Positions 1-8,921 of a DNA stretch of 64,000 bases are shown in pieces. The DNA comes from JALXCH01 sp964495805 (GTDB lineage: Bacteria; Calditrichota; Calditrichia; RBG-13-44-9). Below the pieces are notes generated by a model that saw only the letters and a list, made by a program, of their open reading frames with translations, searched no databases and was not told where the DNA came from. Position numbers and translations under genes: made by a program. The DNA is taken from assembly GCA_964495805.1 (NCBI GenBank), contig CAZBWV010000042.1, positions 66,993 through 130,992 on the forward strand. The letters are read 5' to 3'. How positions within the stretch are numbered: position 1 is the first letter of the stretch; every line of letters starts with the position of its first letter.

Positions 1-1
1 C

Positions 2-835
2 GGAAGCGAAGAAAATATGTATAACGGATTCTCCACGTTTGGCGGACAGGCGTTCCCCAAGTTAATGGATTCGGAAAACCAGGTAGTGCGGTTCGGGCGG
101 ATCATTAAGAAGCGGTTCCCGCGCTCGTTGCTGATTCAGCACGTGGCACCGGATACCTTCATGGTCACAATGGAGCGGGTCTTGCTCGGTAACTTCATTA
201 CCATGATGAAAACGGACACTTCTCAGAAGGATAGTTTCCTGATTTACCGGAAACCGCTCAAACATGTGGTACGGCGCAGAGCCATCTTTGTGAAAAACAC
301 AAACAACGAAGAAATTAGCGAAAATCCCCGGAAGCGGTGGAAACTGAGCGCCATCTCCCTGAGCCGTGGCGAAAGCCGACCGGTTTCTACGGTGGAAATT
401 CATAAGATCATCGTAATCAGCCAGAGCGGTGATACTCTGGTGTTCCAGAACCCGATGTACGACTTTCTGAACATCCCGGATGATATTCCCACCTTCGTAC
501 GAGGGGAAGAGGTGAAAGTTGTTGCTCTGGTGAGCAACACCACCAGCAATCCGGTGGTGGATCCGGAAACCGGTGCTACGGAAACCGTGCTGCTCCACTT
601 TGGCATCGATCGTCAGCATCACGGACGCAAGCAGTTTGAGTACAAGGGAATTGATCCGGAAACCGGGTATGCCATCTACCAGGGGGGCTGGACAATTCAC
701 GAACCGGCCAATCGTCCCTTCCATGCGGTGGTGGACGTGATTGATAACGGAACCATCTACGAAGGAGACGAACAGACCTATCCGTATAATTCCGCTACCT
801 GGGGTTGTCCCTATCGGGTTGTACTGAGCAAATAA
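2..835 (+). CDS. Hypothetical protein, 5'-truncated by window edge
   Basis: The reading frame is open from the first bases of the window, so the true start lies upstream and at least 277 residues are visible. The internal ATG at 17 has no ribosome binding site and is probably not the start. I do not recognise a family. The middle is basic and soluble-looking; the second half (from about residue 120) is rich in short beta-type segments with Val/Gly/Thr and Pro-Glu-Thr-Gly turns, which suggests a beta-sandwich. No membrane segment is visible in this part. A strong terminator follows 28 bp after the stop, so this is the last gene of its transcript. Alternatives cannot be ranked from sequence alone. 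Confidence 0.7.
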   Translation, partial: GSEENMYNGFSTFGGQAFPKLMDSENQVVRFGRIIKKRFPRSLLIQHVAPDTFMVTMERVLLGNFITMMKTDTSQKDSFLIYRKPLKHVVRRRAIFVKNTNNEEISENPRKRWKLSAISLSRGESRPVSTVEIHKIIVISQSGDTLVFQNPMYDFLNIPDDIPTFVRGEEVKVVALVSNTTSNPVVDPETGATETVLLHFGIDRQHHGRKQFEYKGIDPETGYAIYQGGWTIHEPANRPFHAVVDVIDNGTIYEGDEQTYPYNSATWGCPYRVVLSK

Positions 836-863
836 AACCGACACGCGCATCATCCTCCTCCAT

Positions 864-897
864 GTGCCCGGATGCCAGTCGTCCGGGCACATTTTTT
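864..897 (+). terminator. Rho-independent terminator
   Basis: A perfect 9-bp stem (864-872 with 882-890, GTGCCCGGA paired to TCCGGGCAC) with a 9-nt loop is followed by ATTTTTT. It ends the transcript of the truncated first gene and shows that the next gene, starting at 931 or 940, does not begin at the overlapping upstream ATG at 805. Confidence 0.85.
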
Positions 898-930
898 GAC
901 GAAAAACGGGAGTACGATCAACAGAAAAAG

Positions 931-2547
931 ATGGAGATAATGAGAAAAACGCACCGGACAATCTGTTTGTTTATGCTTTTCTCGTTGTTGGGAACCGGTT
1001 TATTTTCTGCGGAAGAAGGTCAGGTGCACTCTGCCGGAGCGGATACCCTTCGCCTGGAGCTGGCCCGGGAAGCTTACCACTCCCGACTGATTCAGGTGGA
1101 ATTCTGGTTTCGTTCCCGCACGGAGGTGGATAGCTCCCTTTATCTGCTGAGACAGGAAGCTGAGTATTTTGCCACCGTGGGCGATTACGGAACAGCACTG
1201 GAACTGCTGGAGGAACTACTGAACCAAACCACTGGTGAGGTACCCACCGCGGATTCCGATTGGCTCTGGCAGGATGACTCTCCGGACACCTCGCCCCTTT
1301 CCGCCTCTCTGTTTTTAACCACTCAACCGAACTGGCAATGGAGTCTGGAGAGCGGAGTGGATTATTCCCGACAGGAGTACGAGATGGTGATGCTGGAAAA
1401 CGACAGCGTGGTGGTGGAACAGCTCAGTAATCCGTTTCTCTCCTTACGAGCCACCCGAAATGGCATACTTTCCTCCCGTTTTTCGTACCAGAGTTATCAG
1501 TATCTGCGTGCCGATCAGGTAATGGTTCAGGCAAGTTCTGTTCTTTCGCTTGGTTCTACGTTTTCTCCCTCCTTCTGGAAACTGGACGGAGAGGTGAATC
1601 TTTACTGGTTACACCATCAGCAACGGGGAAGTTTTGTGGAAGGACAGCTTCGGGGCACATACAACCGCCTGGTGGGAAATGGCGACCAGTTATTGTTTTA
1701 CGGATTGGGAAGGGTAAAACATCACTTCCCGACCGATTCCTCCTATGGTGATGTGCTTCAGGGGGAGCTGAATCTGGGTTATCAGCACTATTTTTCGCCG
1801 TTTACCTACCTGCAGTTTAATGTTCGTCCGGAGATGTACCAGGAATCGCAGGTGCTGGGACTCCGTTACGTGCAGGTGCAACCACATGCAGAATTTACCC
1901 GTCGGCTGGATTATAACCGATACCTGACGGTGGAAGTGTATTACAATCAGCGGACATTTCGTAGCCGTCTGGCAGGTTCGACCACCGGAAATACGTATCG
2001 TGCCTGGTTACCCCGGTTGGTGGGGGAATTTCCCGTGTACCACCCTTTTGGCATCGCCGCACGAATGGAAGCGGAAGATCGGCGGTATCTTTCCCCGGAT
2101 GTTTCTCACTCCGATTTCCGCTATTATTCCGCCGCAATTGAGCTCCGTTACTATTTTGGTGATTACAGTGCGGTTGGGCTGGGATATGTCGCTGAAGAAG
2201 AACGTCATTTTTCAGCGAACGATCAGGAAGAGAAATTGATTGCTCAGGAAAATTTCCGTGCCGGTGGGGTGGTCTTTTCCCTGGAACTGATTCAGGGAGA
2301 AGGGTTGATGGTGAATCTGAGCTACAGCCTGACTCTGCGCACTTACCCGAATCTGGTTCCCAATGATTTTCTGAGCATTTACAGCAATCGCCGGATTCAC
2401 AACATTCAGGGTGTGGGAGTCATCCCGTTTACCCGCCACTGGCAGTTTCAGTTTCTGGTCAATTACGACAACGATCGGGATCGCGACCGGGAAGGAAATG
2501 ACAATAAAAACACCATCTTTAACCTGAGTCTGGTATATTCCTTCTGA
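931..2547 (+). CDS. Outer-membrane beta-barrel protein with helical N-terminal region
   Basis: About 538 residues. The frame extends upstream to 805, but that part overlaps the previous gene and its terminator, so the start is ATG 931 or ATG 940; the latter gives a classical signal peptide beginning MRKTHRT. Neither has an ideal ribosome binding site. After the signal peptide comes a helical region (about residues 30-85) with a TPR-like pattern, then about 380 residues of alternating aromatic and polar strands, ending in the sequence LVYSF with the terminal Phe typical of outer-membrane barrels. It resembles the uncharacterised barrel proteins common in FCB bacteria; no substrate can be named. 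It stands between two terminator/promoter boundaries and looks monocistronic. No promoter could be picked out in the short gap after the upstream terminator. Confidence 0.7.
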   Translation: MEIMRKTHRTICLFMLFSLLGTGLFSAEEGQVHSAGADTLRLELAREAYHSRLIQVEFWFRSRTEVDSSLYLLRQEAEYFATVGDYGTALELLEELLNQTTGEVPTADSDWLWQDDSPDTSPLSASLFLTTQPNWQWSLESGVDYSRQEYEMVMLENDSVVVEQLSNPFLSLRATRNGILSSRFSYQSYQYLRADQVMVQASSVLSLGSTFSPSFWKLDGEVNLYWLHHQQRGSFVEGQLRGTYNRLVGNGDQLLFYGLGRVKHHFPTDSSYGDVLQGELNLGYQHYFSPFTYLQFNVRPEMYQESQVLGLRYVQVQPHAEFTRRLDYNRYLTVEVYYNQRTFRSRLAGSTTGNTYRAWLPRLVGEFPVYHPFGIAARMEAEDRRYLSPDVSHSDFRYYSAAIELRYYFGDYSAVGLGYVAEEERHFSANDQEEKLIAQENFRAGGVVFSLELIQGEGLMVNLSYSLTLRTYPNLVPNDFLSIYSNRRIHNIQGVGVIPFTRHWQFQFLVNYDNDRDRDREGNDNKNTIFNLSLVYSF

Positions 2548-2559
2548 TCTCCACACGCA

Positions 2560-2680
2560 CCATCCCCTGAATCCTCTTCTTCCACTTCGCTCACTTTATA
2601 CTCTTATGCCCTTATTCTCCCTATCTTCCCCATTCCCTTTTCCCCTCCCTTCCTCCTTCTTGTATTTTTCCCATTCATCG
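2560..2680. repeat. Pyrimidine-rich low-complexity spacer
   Basis: The gap after the barrel gene is almost pure C/T on the plus strand, with degenerate units of about 9 bp such as CCCTTATTC, TCCCTATCT and TCCCCATTC. It resembles, in weaker form, the repeat at 31661-31780. It contains no believable gene and ends where the plsX promoter begins. Confidence 0.5.
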
Positions 2681-2689
2681 GTTATATTC
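2660..2689 (+). promoter_or_regulatory. Probable plsX promoter (TTGTAT-N17-TATATT)
   Basis: TTGTAT at 2660-2665 and TATATT at 2683-2688 are separated by exactly 17 nt. The predicted transcript would start near 2695, about 25 nt before the plsX start, with the ribosome binding site AGGGAGA between. The -10 hexamer followed by C fits the TAnnTT pattern seen at several other promoters of this window. Confidence 0.5.
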
Positions 2690-2720
2690 ATAAGAATAAA
2701 AATCAGGGAGAAACAAAACA

Positions 2721-3767
2721 ATGGTGCGCAACCGCGTGATTCTGGATGCCATGGGGGGCGACAATGCACCGTATGAGATTCTGAAAGGTGCTGTGCTGGC
2801 CAGCCGGATGAGTCCCACATTACAGGTCATTTTAGTGGGGGATCAGGATAAAATTTCCCGCACGTTGCAGGAATTCGATATTACCGGACTGAATTTTGAG
2901 ATTGTACACGCCTCGCAGCTAATTACCATGGAGGATTCACCTAAAAAAGCGCTGGATGAGAAACCCGATGCCTCCATTGTGGTTGCCACCAGGTTGCTGG
3001 CGGAGGAGGAAGGGGATGCTCTGGTGAGTGCCGGTAACACCGGTGCAACCATCATGGCCAGTGCACGGTTTCTACCCCGCATCGAAGGCGTGGAACGGGG
3101 TGCACTGACCGCCATCTTCCCTGCCATGAAAAATAAACCGGGAGATCCCGGCCGAACGGTGATGTTAGATGTGGGCGCAACCCTGCACTGCACGCCGGTT
3201 CAGCTGGTGCAATTTGCCATTATGGGTACCCATTATGCCCGCGAAGTGCTGGAAATTGAGCAACCCCGGGTGGGGTTACTCAATATTGGTGAGGAAGAGA
3301 CTAAAGGTCACCAGGGATTGGTGGAAACCTATTCCCTGCTAAAGCAGATGGAAGACATTCATTTCATCGGTAATGTGGAGGGGAAAGACATTTTGCGCGG
3401 CATAAGCGATGTGATTGTTACCGAAGGAATGACTGGCAATATTGTACTGAAGGCGCTGGAAGGTGCCGCTGAATTGGGATTTGAAACCGGAAAACGCATC
3501 TGGAAAAAGAGCATGCTGGCCAAATTGGGAATTACTTTGCTGGCTCCTATGCTTAAAAAGGTGAAAAAGCGGGTGGATTACTCTGAGTACGGTGGCGCGC
3601 CGGTTCTGGGATTCCAGAAACTGGTGGTGAAAGCTCACGGACGTTCGAACGCCAAAGCCATTCAAAATGCCCTGCTCACCGCGGAACGCTCGCTTAAACA
3701 CAATGTGATGACAAGCATCCGGCGGGATATAAAGAAGTACAATCGGTTGTTGTTCGAAATTTATTGA
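2721..3767 (+). CDS. plsX: Phosphate acyltransferase PlsX
   Basis: PlsX makes acyl-phosphate from acyl-ACP and phosphate, the first step of phospholipid synthesis in the PlsX/PlsY route; it acts at the inner face of the cytoplasmic membrane. The 348-residue length is normal for the family. The N-terminal signature DAMGGDNAP (residues 9-17) is diagnostic, followed by SAGNTGA and GNVEGKD motifs typical of PlsX. The start ATG has a good ribosome binding site (AGGGAGA, about 8 nt upstream). In many bacteria plsX is next to rpmF and fabH; here it stands alone, with its own promoter and a strong terminator. Identification is firm from the family signature. Confidence 0.96.
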   Translation: MVRNRVILDAMGGDNAPYEILKGAVLASRMSPTLQVILVGDQDKISRTLQEFDITGLNFEIVHASQLITMEDSPKKALDEKPDASIVVATRLLAEEEGDALVSAGNTGATIMASARFLPRIEGVERGALTAIFPAMKNKPGDPGRTVMLDVGATLHCTPVQLVQFAIMGTHYAREVLEIEQPRVGLLNIGEEETKGHQGLVETYSLLKQMEDIHFIGNVEGKDILRGISDVIVTEGMTGNIVLKALEGAAELGFETGKRIWKKSMLAKLGITLLAPMLKKVKKRVDYSEYGGAPVLGFQKLVVKAHGRSNAKAIQNALLTAERSLKHNVMTSIRRDIKKYNRLLFEIY

Positions 3768-3818
3768 TATTACCATCCACAGCGGGTTAACACTCGCCAC
3801 ACACGCAAACATGTTCAT

Positions 3819-3851
3819 ATCGCTCCCTCTTTCGATGGAGCGATTTTTTTT
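3819..3851 (+). terminator. Rho-independent terminator of plsX
   Basis: An 8-bp perfect stem, ATCGCTCC (3819-3826) with GGAGCGAT (3837-3844), has a 10-nt loop and is followed by a run of eight T. It lies 52 bp after the plsX stop. Confidence 0.88.
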
Positions 3852-3879
3852 GCAGATAAGCGGAAAATTCCTTTTTCCC

Positions 3880-3908
3880 TTGCTTACGGAATAGCTCCCG
3901 GTTAGCTT
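3880..3908 (+). promoter_or_regulatory. Probable promoter of the S9 peptidase gene (TTGCTT-N17-TAGCTT)
   Basis: TTGCTT at 3880-3885 and TAGCTT(TT) at 3903-3908 are 17 nt apart, just after the plsX terminator and about 40 nt before the peptidase start. The -10 element fits TAnnTTTT. Confidence 0.4.
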
Positions 3909-3947
3909 TTTCCCGATATATAGAACCGAACCAACACAGGAGGAGCC

Positions 3948-6038
3948 ATGAGAAAAAGGTCTGTTTTGATTTTGCTTGTTCTTTTCGTGCTGCCGCTGTT
4001 TGCCGGGAAGAAGCCTTTCACCATTCGGGATTTGTACCACATTAAAAGCGTGTACGACCCGCAGTATTCTCCGGACGGCAAGCAAATCGCATTTACGGTT
4101 ACCACATTCAATCTGGAAAAAGGAACTCGCAATTCAGAAATTTACCTGATGGATGCCGACGGGAGCAACCTGCGTAAGCTCACCGAAAATGATGCTGCGG
4201 ATTTTCATCCGCGCTGGTCGCCGGATGGTCAAAAACTGCTGTTTGTTTCCACCCGCGAAAACGGACCGCAGGTATGGGTACTGCCCATGGCAGGCGGTGA
4301 ACCCCGACAAAAAACTGACTTTTACACCGGTGTTTCCAATCCGGAGTGGTCACCAGACGGCAAACACATTGCATTTTCTTCCATGGTGTTTGTGGATTGC
4401 GACCAGGATAGCGATTACAACGCGTGCAACAAGCGCATTGCCGAATCCATGAAAAATGGGCCCCTACAGGCGCACATGGCCGACCGACTGCTGTACCGCC
4501 ACTGGACATTCTGGAAAGATGGCCGTCGGACGCACACCTTTTTGTTCGACTGCAAAGAGAAGTCGTATCTGGATCTAACTCCCGGCGATTACGATTCGCC
4601 TTCCTTCTCCCTGGGTGGTGCCACCGGTTTTGCCTTTTCGCCGGACGGAAAGGAGCTGTGCTACGTCTCCAATCACGATTCCAACGAAGCGGAAACCACC
4701 AACAAAGACCTGTGGATTGTGCCCACCGTGGGAGGTGAACCGGTGAATATTACCGACGAAAACGAAGCGTATGACGGCGATCCGCAGTATTCTCCGGACG
4801 GACGGTACATTGCCTATCGGATGCAGACTATTCCCGGCTACGAAGCCGACCGTTTTCGGCTGGTTATTTACGACCGGAAGACACACCAGAAAACAGTGCT
4901 GACGGAGAGTTTCGATAACTGGGTGGACGATTTCCAGTGGGCACCGGATTCCCGCAGTATCTATTTTACCGCCGATGTGAAAGGGCATCGCCCGCTGTAC
5001 AACGTGGATATTCGCAGCAAAAAAATTCGTCTGGTGATTGATGCCAAAACCATCGATGTGTTTCAGGTGTCGCCGGATGGCAAATGGATTGCTTTTGCCC
5101 GACGCTCGGTGGGTGAACCCCGGGAAATCTGGCGGTGCACCAATAAAGGCGAAAAATTGCAACGACTTACCTTCTTTAACAAGGAGATTGAAGATTCCGT
5201 GGACATCCGTCCGGCTGAGGAAATGTGGATTCCCTCACCCACCGGTAAAAAAATCCACACGTTTATCGTGAAGCCGCACAATTTCGATCCGAATAAAACA
5301 TATCCGCTGATACTCAACGTGCACGGTGGACCGCAGAGCCAATGGGAAGATGCTTTCCGGGGCGATTGGCAGGTATATCCCGGCGCCGGTTACATTGTGG
5401 CGTTCCCCAATCCCCACGGTTCTACCGGGTACGGACAGGCGTTCACTGCGGAAATTTCCCGGGATTGGGGCGGCAAAGTGTATCAGGATGTCATGGCTGT
5501 GGCTGATTCGCTGGCAAAACTGCCCTATGTGGATGAAAACCGCATGGGTGCCATGGGGTGGTCCTACGGCGGCTATATGATGATGTGGCTGGAAGGTCAT
5601 ACTACTCGCTTTAAGGCCATAGCGGCTATGATGGGGGTGTACGACCTGCCGGCTATGTATGGCGCAACCGAAGAACTCTGGTTCCCGGAATGGGACCTGG
5701 GTGGCACTCCCTGGACCTCCGATTTGTACCAGAAATGGAATCCGGCGAACCCGGAATTTGTCAAACGATTCCGGACGCCCTGTCTGGTCATTACCGGTGA
5801 GAAGGATTACCGGGTTCCCTACACGTTAAGCCTGGAATTTTTCACCGCTTTGCAAAAGCAGGGGGTTCCTTCCCGGCTGATTGTATTTAAAAACGATGGG
5901 CACTGGCCGGATTTTGTGAAGTCCATGCCGTTTTACTACAACGCTCATCTGGACTGGTTCCACAAATATCTGGGTGGAGACCCGGCACCGTTCGATATGG
6001 TCAAAATGTGGCGCAATCAGGCGTTTGAAGAGAAGTAA
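3948..6038 (+). CDS. Secreted S9-family peptidase (prolyl oligopeptidase / dipeptidyl peptidase type)
   Basis: A 696-residue serine peptidase of family S9, likely periplasmic: residues 1-19 form a signal peptide (basic MRKR, then a Leu/Val core ending in LFAG). Residues about 30-430 hold the WD40-like beta-propeller, seen as repeated SPDGK motifs. The alpha/beta-hydrolase domain follows, with nucleophile Ser539 in GWSYGG, Asp620 in GEKDYRVP and His652 in NDGHWP, a complete catalytic triad. Family members cleave short peptides, often releasing dipeptides or cutting after Pro/Ala. The start has an ideal ribosome binding site (AGGAGG, 6 nt upstream). The gene is alone on its transcript, bounded by the plsX terminator and a bidirectional terminator. 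Confidence 0.93.
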   Translation: MRKRSVLILLVLFVLPLFAGKKPFTIRDLYHIKSVYDPQYSPDGKQIAFTVTTFNLEKGTRNSEIYLMDADGSNLRKLTENDAADFHPRWSPDGQKLLFVSTRENGPQVWVLPMAGGEPRQKTDFYTGVSNPEWSPDGKHIAFSSMVFVDCDQDSDYNACNKRIAESMKNGPLQAHMADRLLYRHWTFWKDGRRTHTFLFDCKEKSYLDLTPGDYDSPSFSLGGATGFAFSPDGKELCYVSNHDSNEAETTNKDLWIVPTVGGEPVNITDENEAYDGDPQYSPDGRYIAYRMQTIPGYEADRFRLVIYDRKTHQKTVLTESFDNWVDDFQWAPDSRSIYFTADVKGHRPLYNVDIRSKKIRLVIDAKTIDVFQVSPDGKWIAFARRSVGEPREIWRCTNKGEKLQRLTFFNKEIEDSVDIRPAEEMWIPSPTGKKIHTFIVKPHNFDPNKTYPLILNVHGGPQSQWEDAFRGDWQVYPGAGYIVAFPNPHGSTGYGQAFTAEISRDWGGKVYQDVMAVADSLAKLPYVDENRMGAMGWSYGGYMMMWLEGHTTRFKAIAAMMGVYDLPAMYGATEELWFPEWDLGGTPWTSDLYQKWNPANPEFVKRFRTPCLVITGEKDYRVPYTLSLEFFTALQKQGVPSRLIVFKNDGHWPDFVKSMPFYYNAHLDWFHKYLGGDPAPFDMVKMWRNQAFEEK

Positions 6039-6065
6039 AAAAAGAGAATGTTTCTGAAAAAATTA

Positions 6066-6103
6066 CCCCGCCTCCGGATGGGTACCGGAAGCGGGGATTT
6101 TTA
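6066..6103. terminator. Bidirectional terminator between convergent genes
   Basis: Stem CCCCGC (6066-6071) pairs with GCGGGG (6091-6096), extended inside by TCCGG/CCGGA. A T-run follows on the plus strand and an A-run (T-run on minus) precedes it, so it can stop both the S9 peptidase transcript and the convergent TonB-receptor transcript. Confidence 0.8.
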
Positions 6104-6121
6104 TTCCGGAACAATTAAATA

Positions 6122-8890
6122 TTAGAAGTGATAGGTCAAACGTCCCACTGTCATCCGACCCACTTTCGGAGCACCGGCAAATTCCCGATGCAGTTTGTTT
6201 AAGGCGTTGTACACCATCACATCTGCCCGCAACCCGGGAAGGAATTGACTCAAGTCGTAGCCGACACCAGCATCTACCAGCAAATAGCTTTCCACCTCGC
6301 CAATGAAAACACCGCTAATCATGGGGAAACCGTCGGAATAACGGACAATGGCGTTTAAAGAAATGCCACCGGGAACGTTGTACGCCATACCACCTCGAAT
6401 TTTAAGCTTGGGCGCATTGGTGGCCAGGGAGAATTCAGAGCCGGTTTCCTCTTCGCTGAAAAAGTCTTTGTTGATAAAGGAGAGACTTCCGTACAGGCTG
6501 AGTCGGTCGGAAGCATACCAGTTGGCCGAGATGTCAATGCCCCAGTATTCCACCTCACCAAAATTCAAAGTGGTGGCCAGCGCCTCCCCGGCATGCTCAG
6601 GCCCGCTATTCTCCTTTGGTTGAACAATGGCTACCGGATTTTTGGCCAATTCTTCCAGGGAAAGGTTGGGGTCGGAATTCGCTACTTCGATTAAGGTATT
6701 GACTAATTGCTCAATTTCCTGATCGGTGTATCCCAGATTCTGAAGGTCCGGATTATTCCGAAATGCCTGAAGCAGCGTTTCGCGAAAATCATTTTCCACT
6801 CCGGGCACCATCACCAATGGGGTGATAATCTGATTTCCCGCAATGAAATTTTTCCGATTGCTATAGTAGATGTCGGCAGAAATTAGCAGTTTATTTTGCA
6901 CATTTCCACGATATCCTAATTCAAACGTCTGGTTTGATGGATGTTCCAGTTTGGGGATGTCATCCACACCATCAATGAATTTGTAATCCTGATTCATTCC
7001 GCGCGGAAGAGCCAGTTTACCTTTTGAGAAGCCCGAAACGGGATGCTTGTTGGGATCGATGGCATTTAGAATATCACTGGTTTCTTGAGGCGAATATCCT
7101 GGCAGCGGATTTCCGGAAGAAGCAATACTCTGATAAAGCTGAAAGAAAATCGGATCCAGGTACATTCCGACGGGTTGAGCTGCACCCATATTCGCAGGGT
7201 TCAAGCTAAATGCCACCAGATCGGTACCCGCCAGGGGAGTGTAAGCGCGATCATGTAAGAAATGAAATCCGTAAAAATTTCCCATCGTTCGCATACTCAA
7301 CGGTCCAAAGCTTCCTCCGCTAAATGCAAGAATGTCCATGAACAGGTCCAGAGTTGAGAAGGAAGCAAATGTTTTGGTATAAAGCCCCCGGAACTGATGA
7401 CCCGGGGAAGGTTTAAGCACCACCCCCGCCCGGGGTGCCAGATTAAATTTGGCATACACGTTGTCGTAATCCACACGCAGAGCACCGGTAACATCCAGAA
7501 AAGGTGTAGCCGAAACTGAGCCTTGCGCATACCCACCCAGAATGTACAATTCATCATCACCTTCGAAACGGCCGTTAATGGATTGATCTGTTTCGGGAAT
7601 AACCACCCCTAACTCTCCGCCAAGAATGATGCGACCCAATTGATTGGGTAGCAGATAATCGTACTGTTGCTGAAGCTTGAATAACTTCGAATGATCTTTA
7701 AAGGAAAGGTCCCGGGATGTGTAAAAATATGAGTCACCTACATAATTCCAGGAATAGTGCGCCTGGGTAAACAGGTTACCTGAATGGAGCTGGAACTGGA
7801 CGAAAGAGTTTCTGCCGGGATTTACCCGAAAAGCGGAAAATCGGGTGTACAGATTGCCAATAGTTTGACCGGTACCGAAATGCAAATCCATATACGTTTT
7901 AGGAGAGAAGTAGTATTTCAGAGCACCATACACTTTCAGGTTTTCCACCTGGTAATCTCGTGGCCGGACTTCGGAATCCAGCACAATGCGATCCAGCGAA
8001 TCGCTTTGTTCCAGTTCCCAGTCGTTGGCTCGCTGATAATCCACCACCAGCTTGTACCCTAAGTTTTGTCCGATTTTACCGGCGTGGCGGATGGCACCGT
8101 GGAACAGGGAACGCTCACCCCCGGAGATCATGATCGTGGTGCCGGGGAATTCAAAGGGGTCCTGAGTCAGGAAGTGAATGACCCCGGCATCCACACCGGA
8201 ACCGTACAACGATGAACCGGGTCCCCGAATAATTTCGATGCGCTTGATATCCGCCGGTGAGAAGGGCATGACCTGAAAGAAGTTGCCACCCATACTGGGC
8301 ATGGCGGAATGTCGAAAGTCGGTCATGATATAGGGAGCAATGGAGTAGTAATTGTTAAACCCTCGCAGAGAAACTTCGTAATAGAACATGCCGATCTGCG
8401 CCATATCGATACCGGAGCACTTCCGGAGTGCTTCCACACAGCAGGGAAATGTTTCACCGCTCAGCTTGTCACCTTCCAGGATGGAGATAGAGGAAATTTT
8501 ACTGACTGTTTCGTTCATCTGCCAGGAGGAGATGACCACATTGGCTCCCTGTTCCGGGGCAAAATCCAGCCGGATGGCGAACGCCTTGCTCTCCCTGGGT
8601 TGAATGGAAAAGAGAATTCGCTTTTCCTGATAGCCCACTGTTTCGATACGTAAATAATATTCCCCGGCCGGTACGTCGGTCAGAATAAAATTGCCGGAGG
8701 TATCGGTGGACGTAGCGTTGACTAATTTCATGGTCTTGATGTCCACCAGCAATACATTCACACTGGCCAATGGTTCACCGGATTGTTTATCGATGACGTA
8801 CCCTTTTACCTCCGCCCCCAGCAACACGGAACTCCACGATAAAATGACCAGAATCATCAGCCACTGAAACATATTCTTACTTTTTCTCAT
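6122..8890 (-). CDS. TonB-dependent outer-membrane receptor
   Basis: A 922-residue receptor. The reading frame runs 15 codons further upstream, but the ATG at 8890 is the start: it has GAGGAGA just upstream and gives a proper signal peptide (MRKSKNMF...). After cleavage a CarboxypepD-regulatory-like domain follows (about residues 28-110), then the plug (with RIEIIRGPGSSLYGSG) and a large barrel ending in GRLTYHF with terminal Phe. The ligand is unknown; none of the sequence points to siderophore, cobalamin or glycan. One barrel loop (plus-strand 6605-6795) is unusually helical and acidic. The gene lies 31 bp downstream of the TPR-TonB gene in the same operon, so the two are probably dedicated partners. 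Confidence 0.93.
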   Translation of the reverse strand: MRKSKNMFQWLMILVILSWSSVLLGAEVKGYVIDKQSGEPLASVNVLLVDIKTMKLVNATSTDTSGNFILTDVPAGEYYLRIETVGYQEKRILFSIQPRESKAFAIRLDFAPEQGANVVISSWQMNETVSKISSISILEGDKLSGETFPCCVEALRKCSGIDMAQIGMFYYEVSLRGFNNYYSIAPYIMTDFRHSAMPSMGGNFFQVMPFSPADIKRIEIIRGPGSSLYGSGVDAGVIHFLTQDPFEFPGTTIMISGGERSLFHGAIRHAGKIGQNLGYKLVVDYQRANDWELEQSDSLDRIVLDSEVRPRDYQVENLKVYGALKYYFSPKTYMDLHFGTGQTIGNLYTRFSAFRVNPGRNSFVQFQLHSGNLFTQAHYSWNYVGDSYFYTSRDLSFKDHSKLFKLQQQYDYLLPNQLGRIILGGELGVVIPETDQSINGRFEGDDELYILGGYAQGSVSATPFLDVTGALRVDYDNVYAKFNLAPRAGVVLKPSPGHQFRGLYTKTFASFSTLDLFMDILAFSGGSFGPLSMRTMGNFYGFHFLHDRAYTPLAGTDLVAFSLNPANMGAAQPVGMYLDPIFFQLYQSIASSGNPLPGYSPQETSDILNAIDPNKHPVSGFSKGKLALPRGMNQDYKFIDGVDDIPKLEHPSNQTFELGYRGNVQNKLLISADIYYSNRKNFIAGNQIITPLVMVPGVENDFRETLLQAFRNNPDLQNLGYTDQEIEQLVNTLIEVANSDPNLSLEELAKNPVAIVQPKENSGPEHAGEALATTLNFGEVEYWGIDISANWYASDRLSLYGSLSFINKDFFSEEETGSEFSLATNAPKLKIRGGMAYNVPGGISLNAIVRYSDGFPMISGVFIGEVESYLLVDAGVGYDLSQFLPGLRADVMVYNALNKLHREFAGAPKVGRMTVGRLTYHF

Positions 8891-8921
8891 TTTTGTCTCC
8901 TCGCCAATAAATCCGTGTTGT

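Noticed and set aside
805..930. Earlier start for the barrel gene at 805
   Set aside because: It lies inside the previous gene and before a strong terminator; the added residues do not form a signal peptide.
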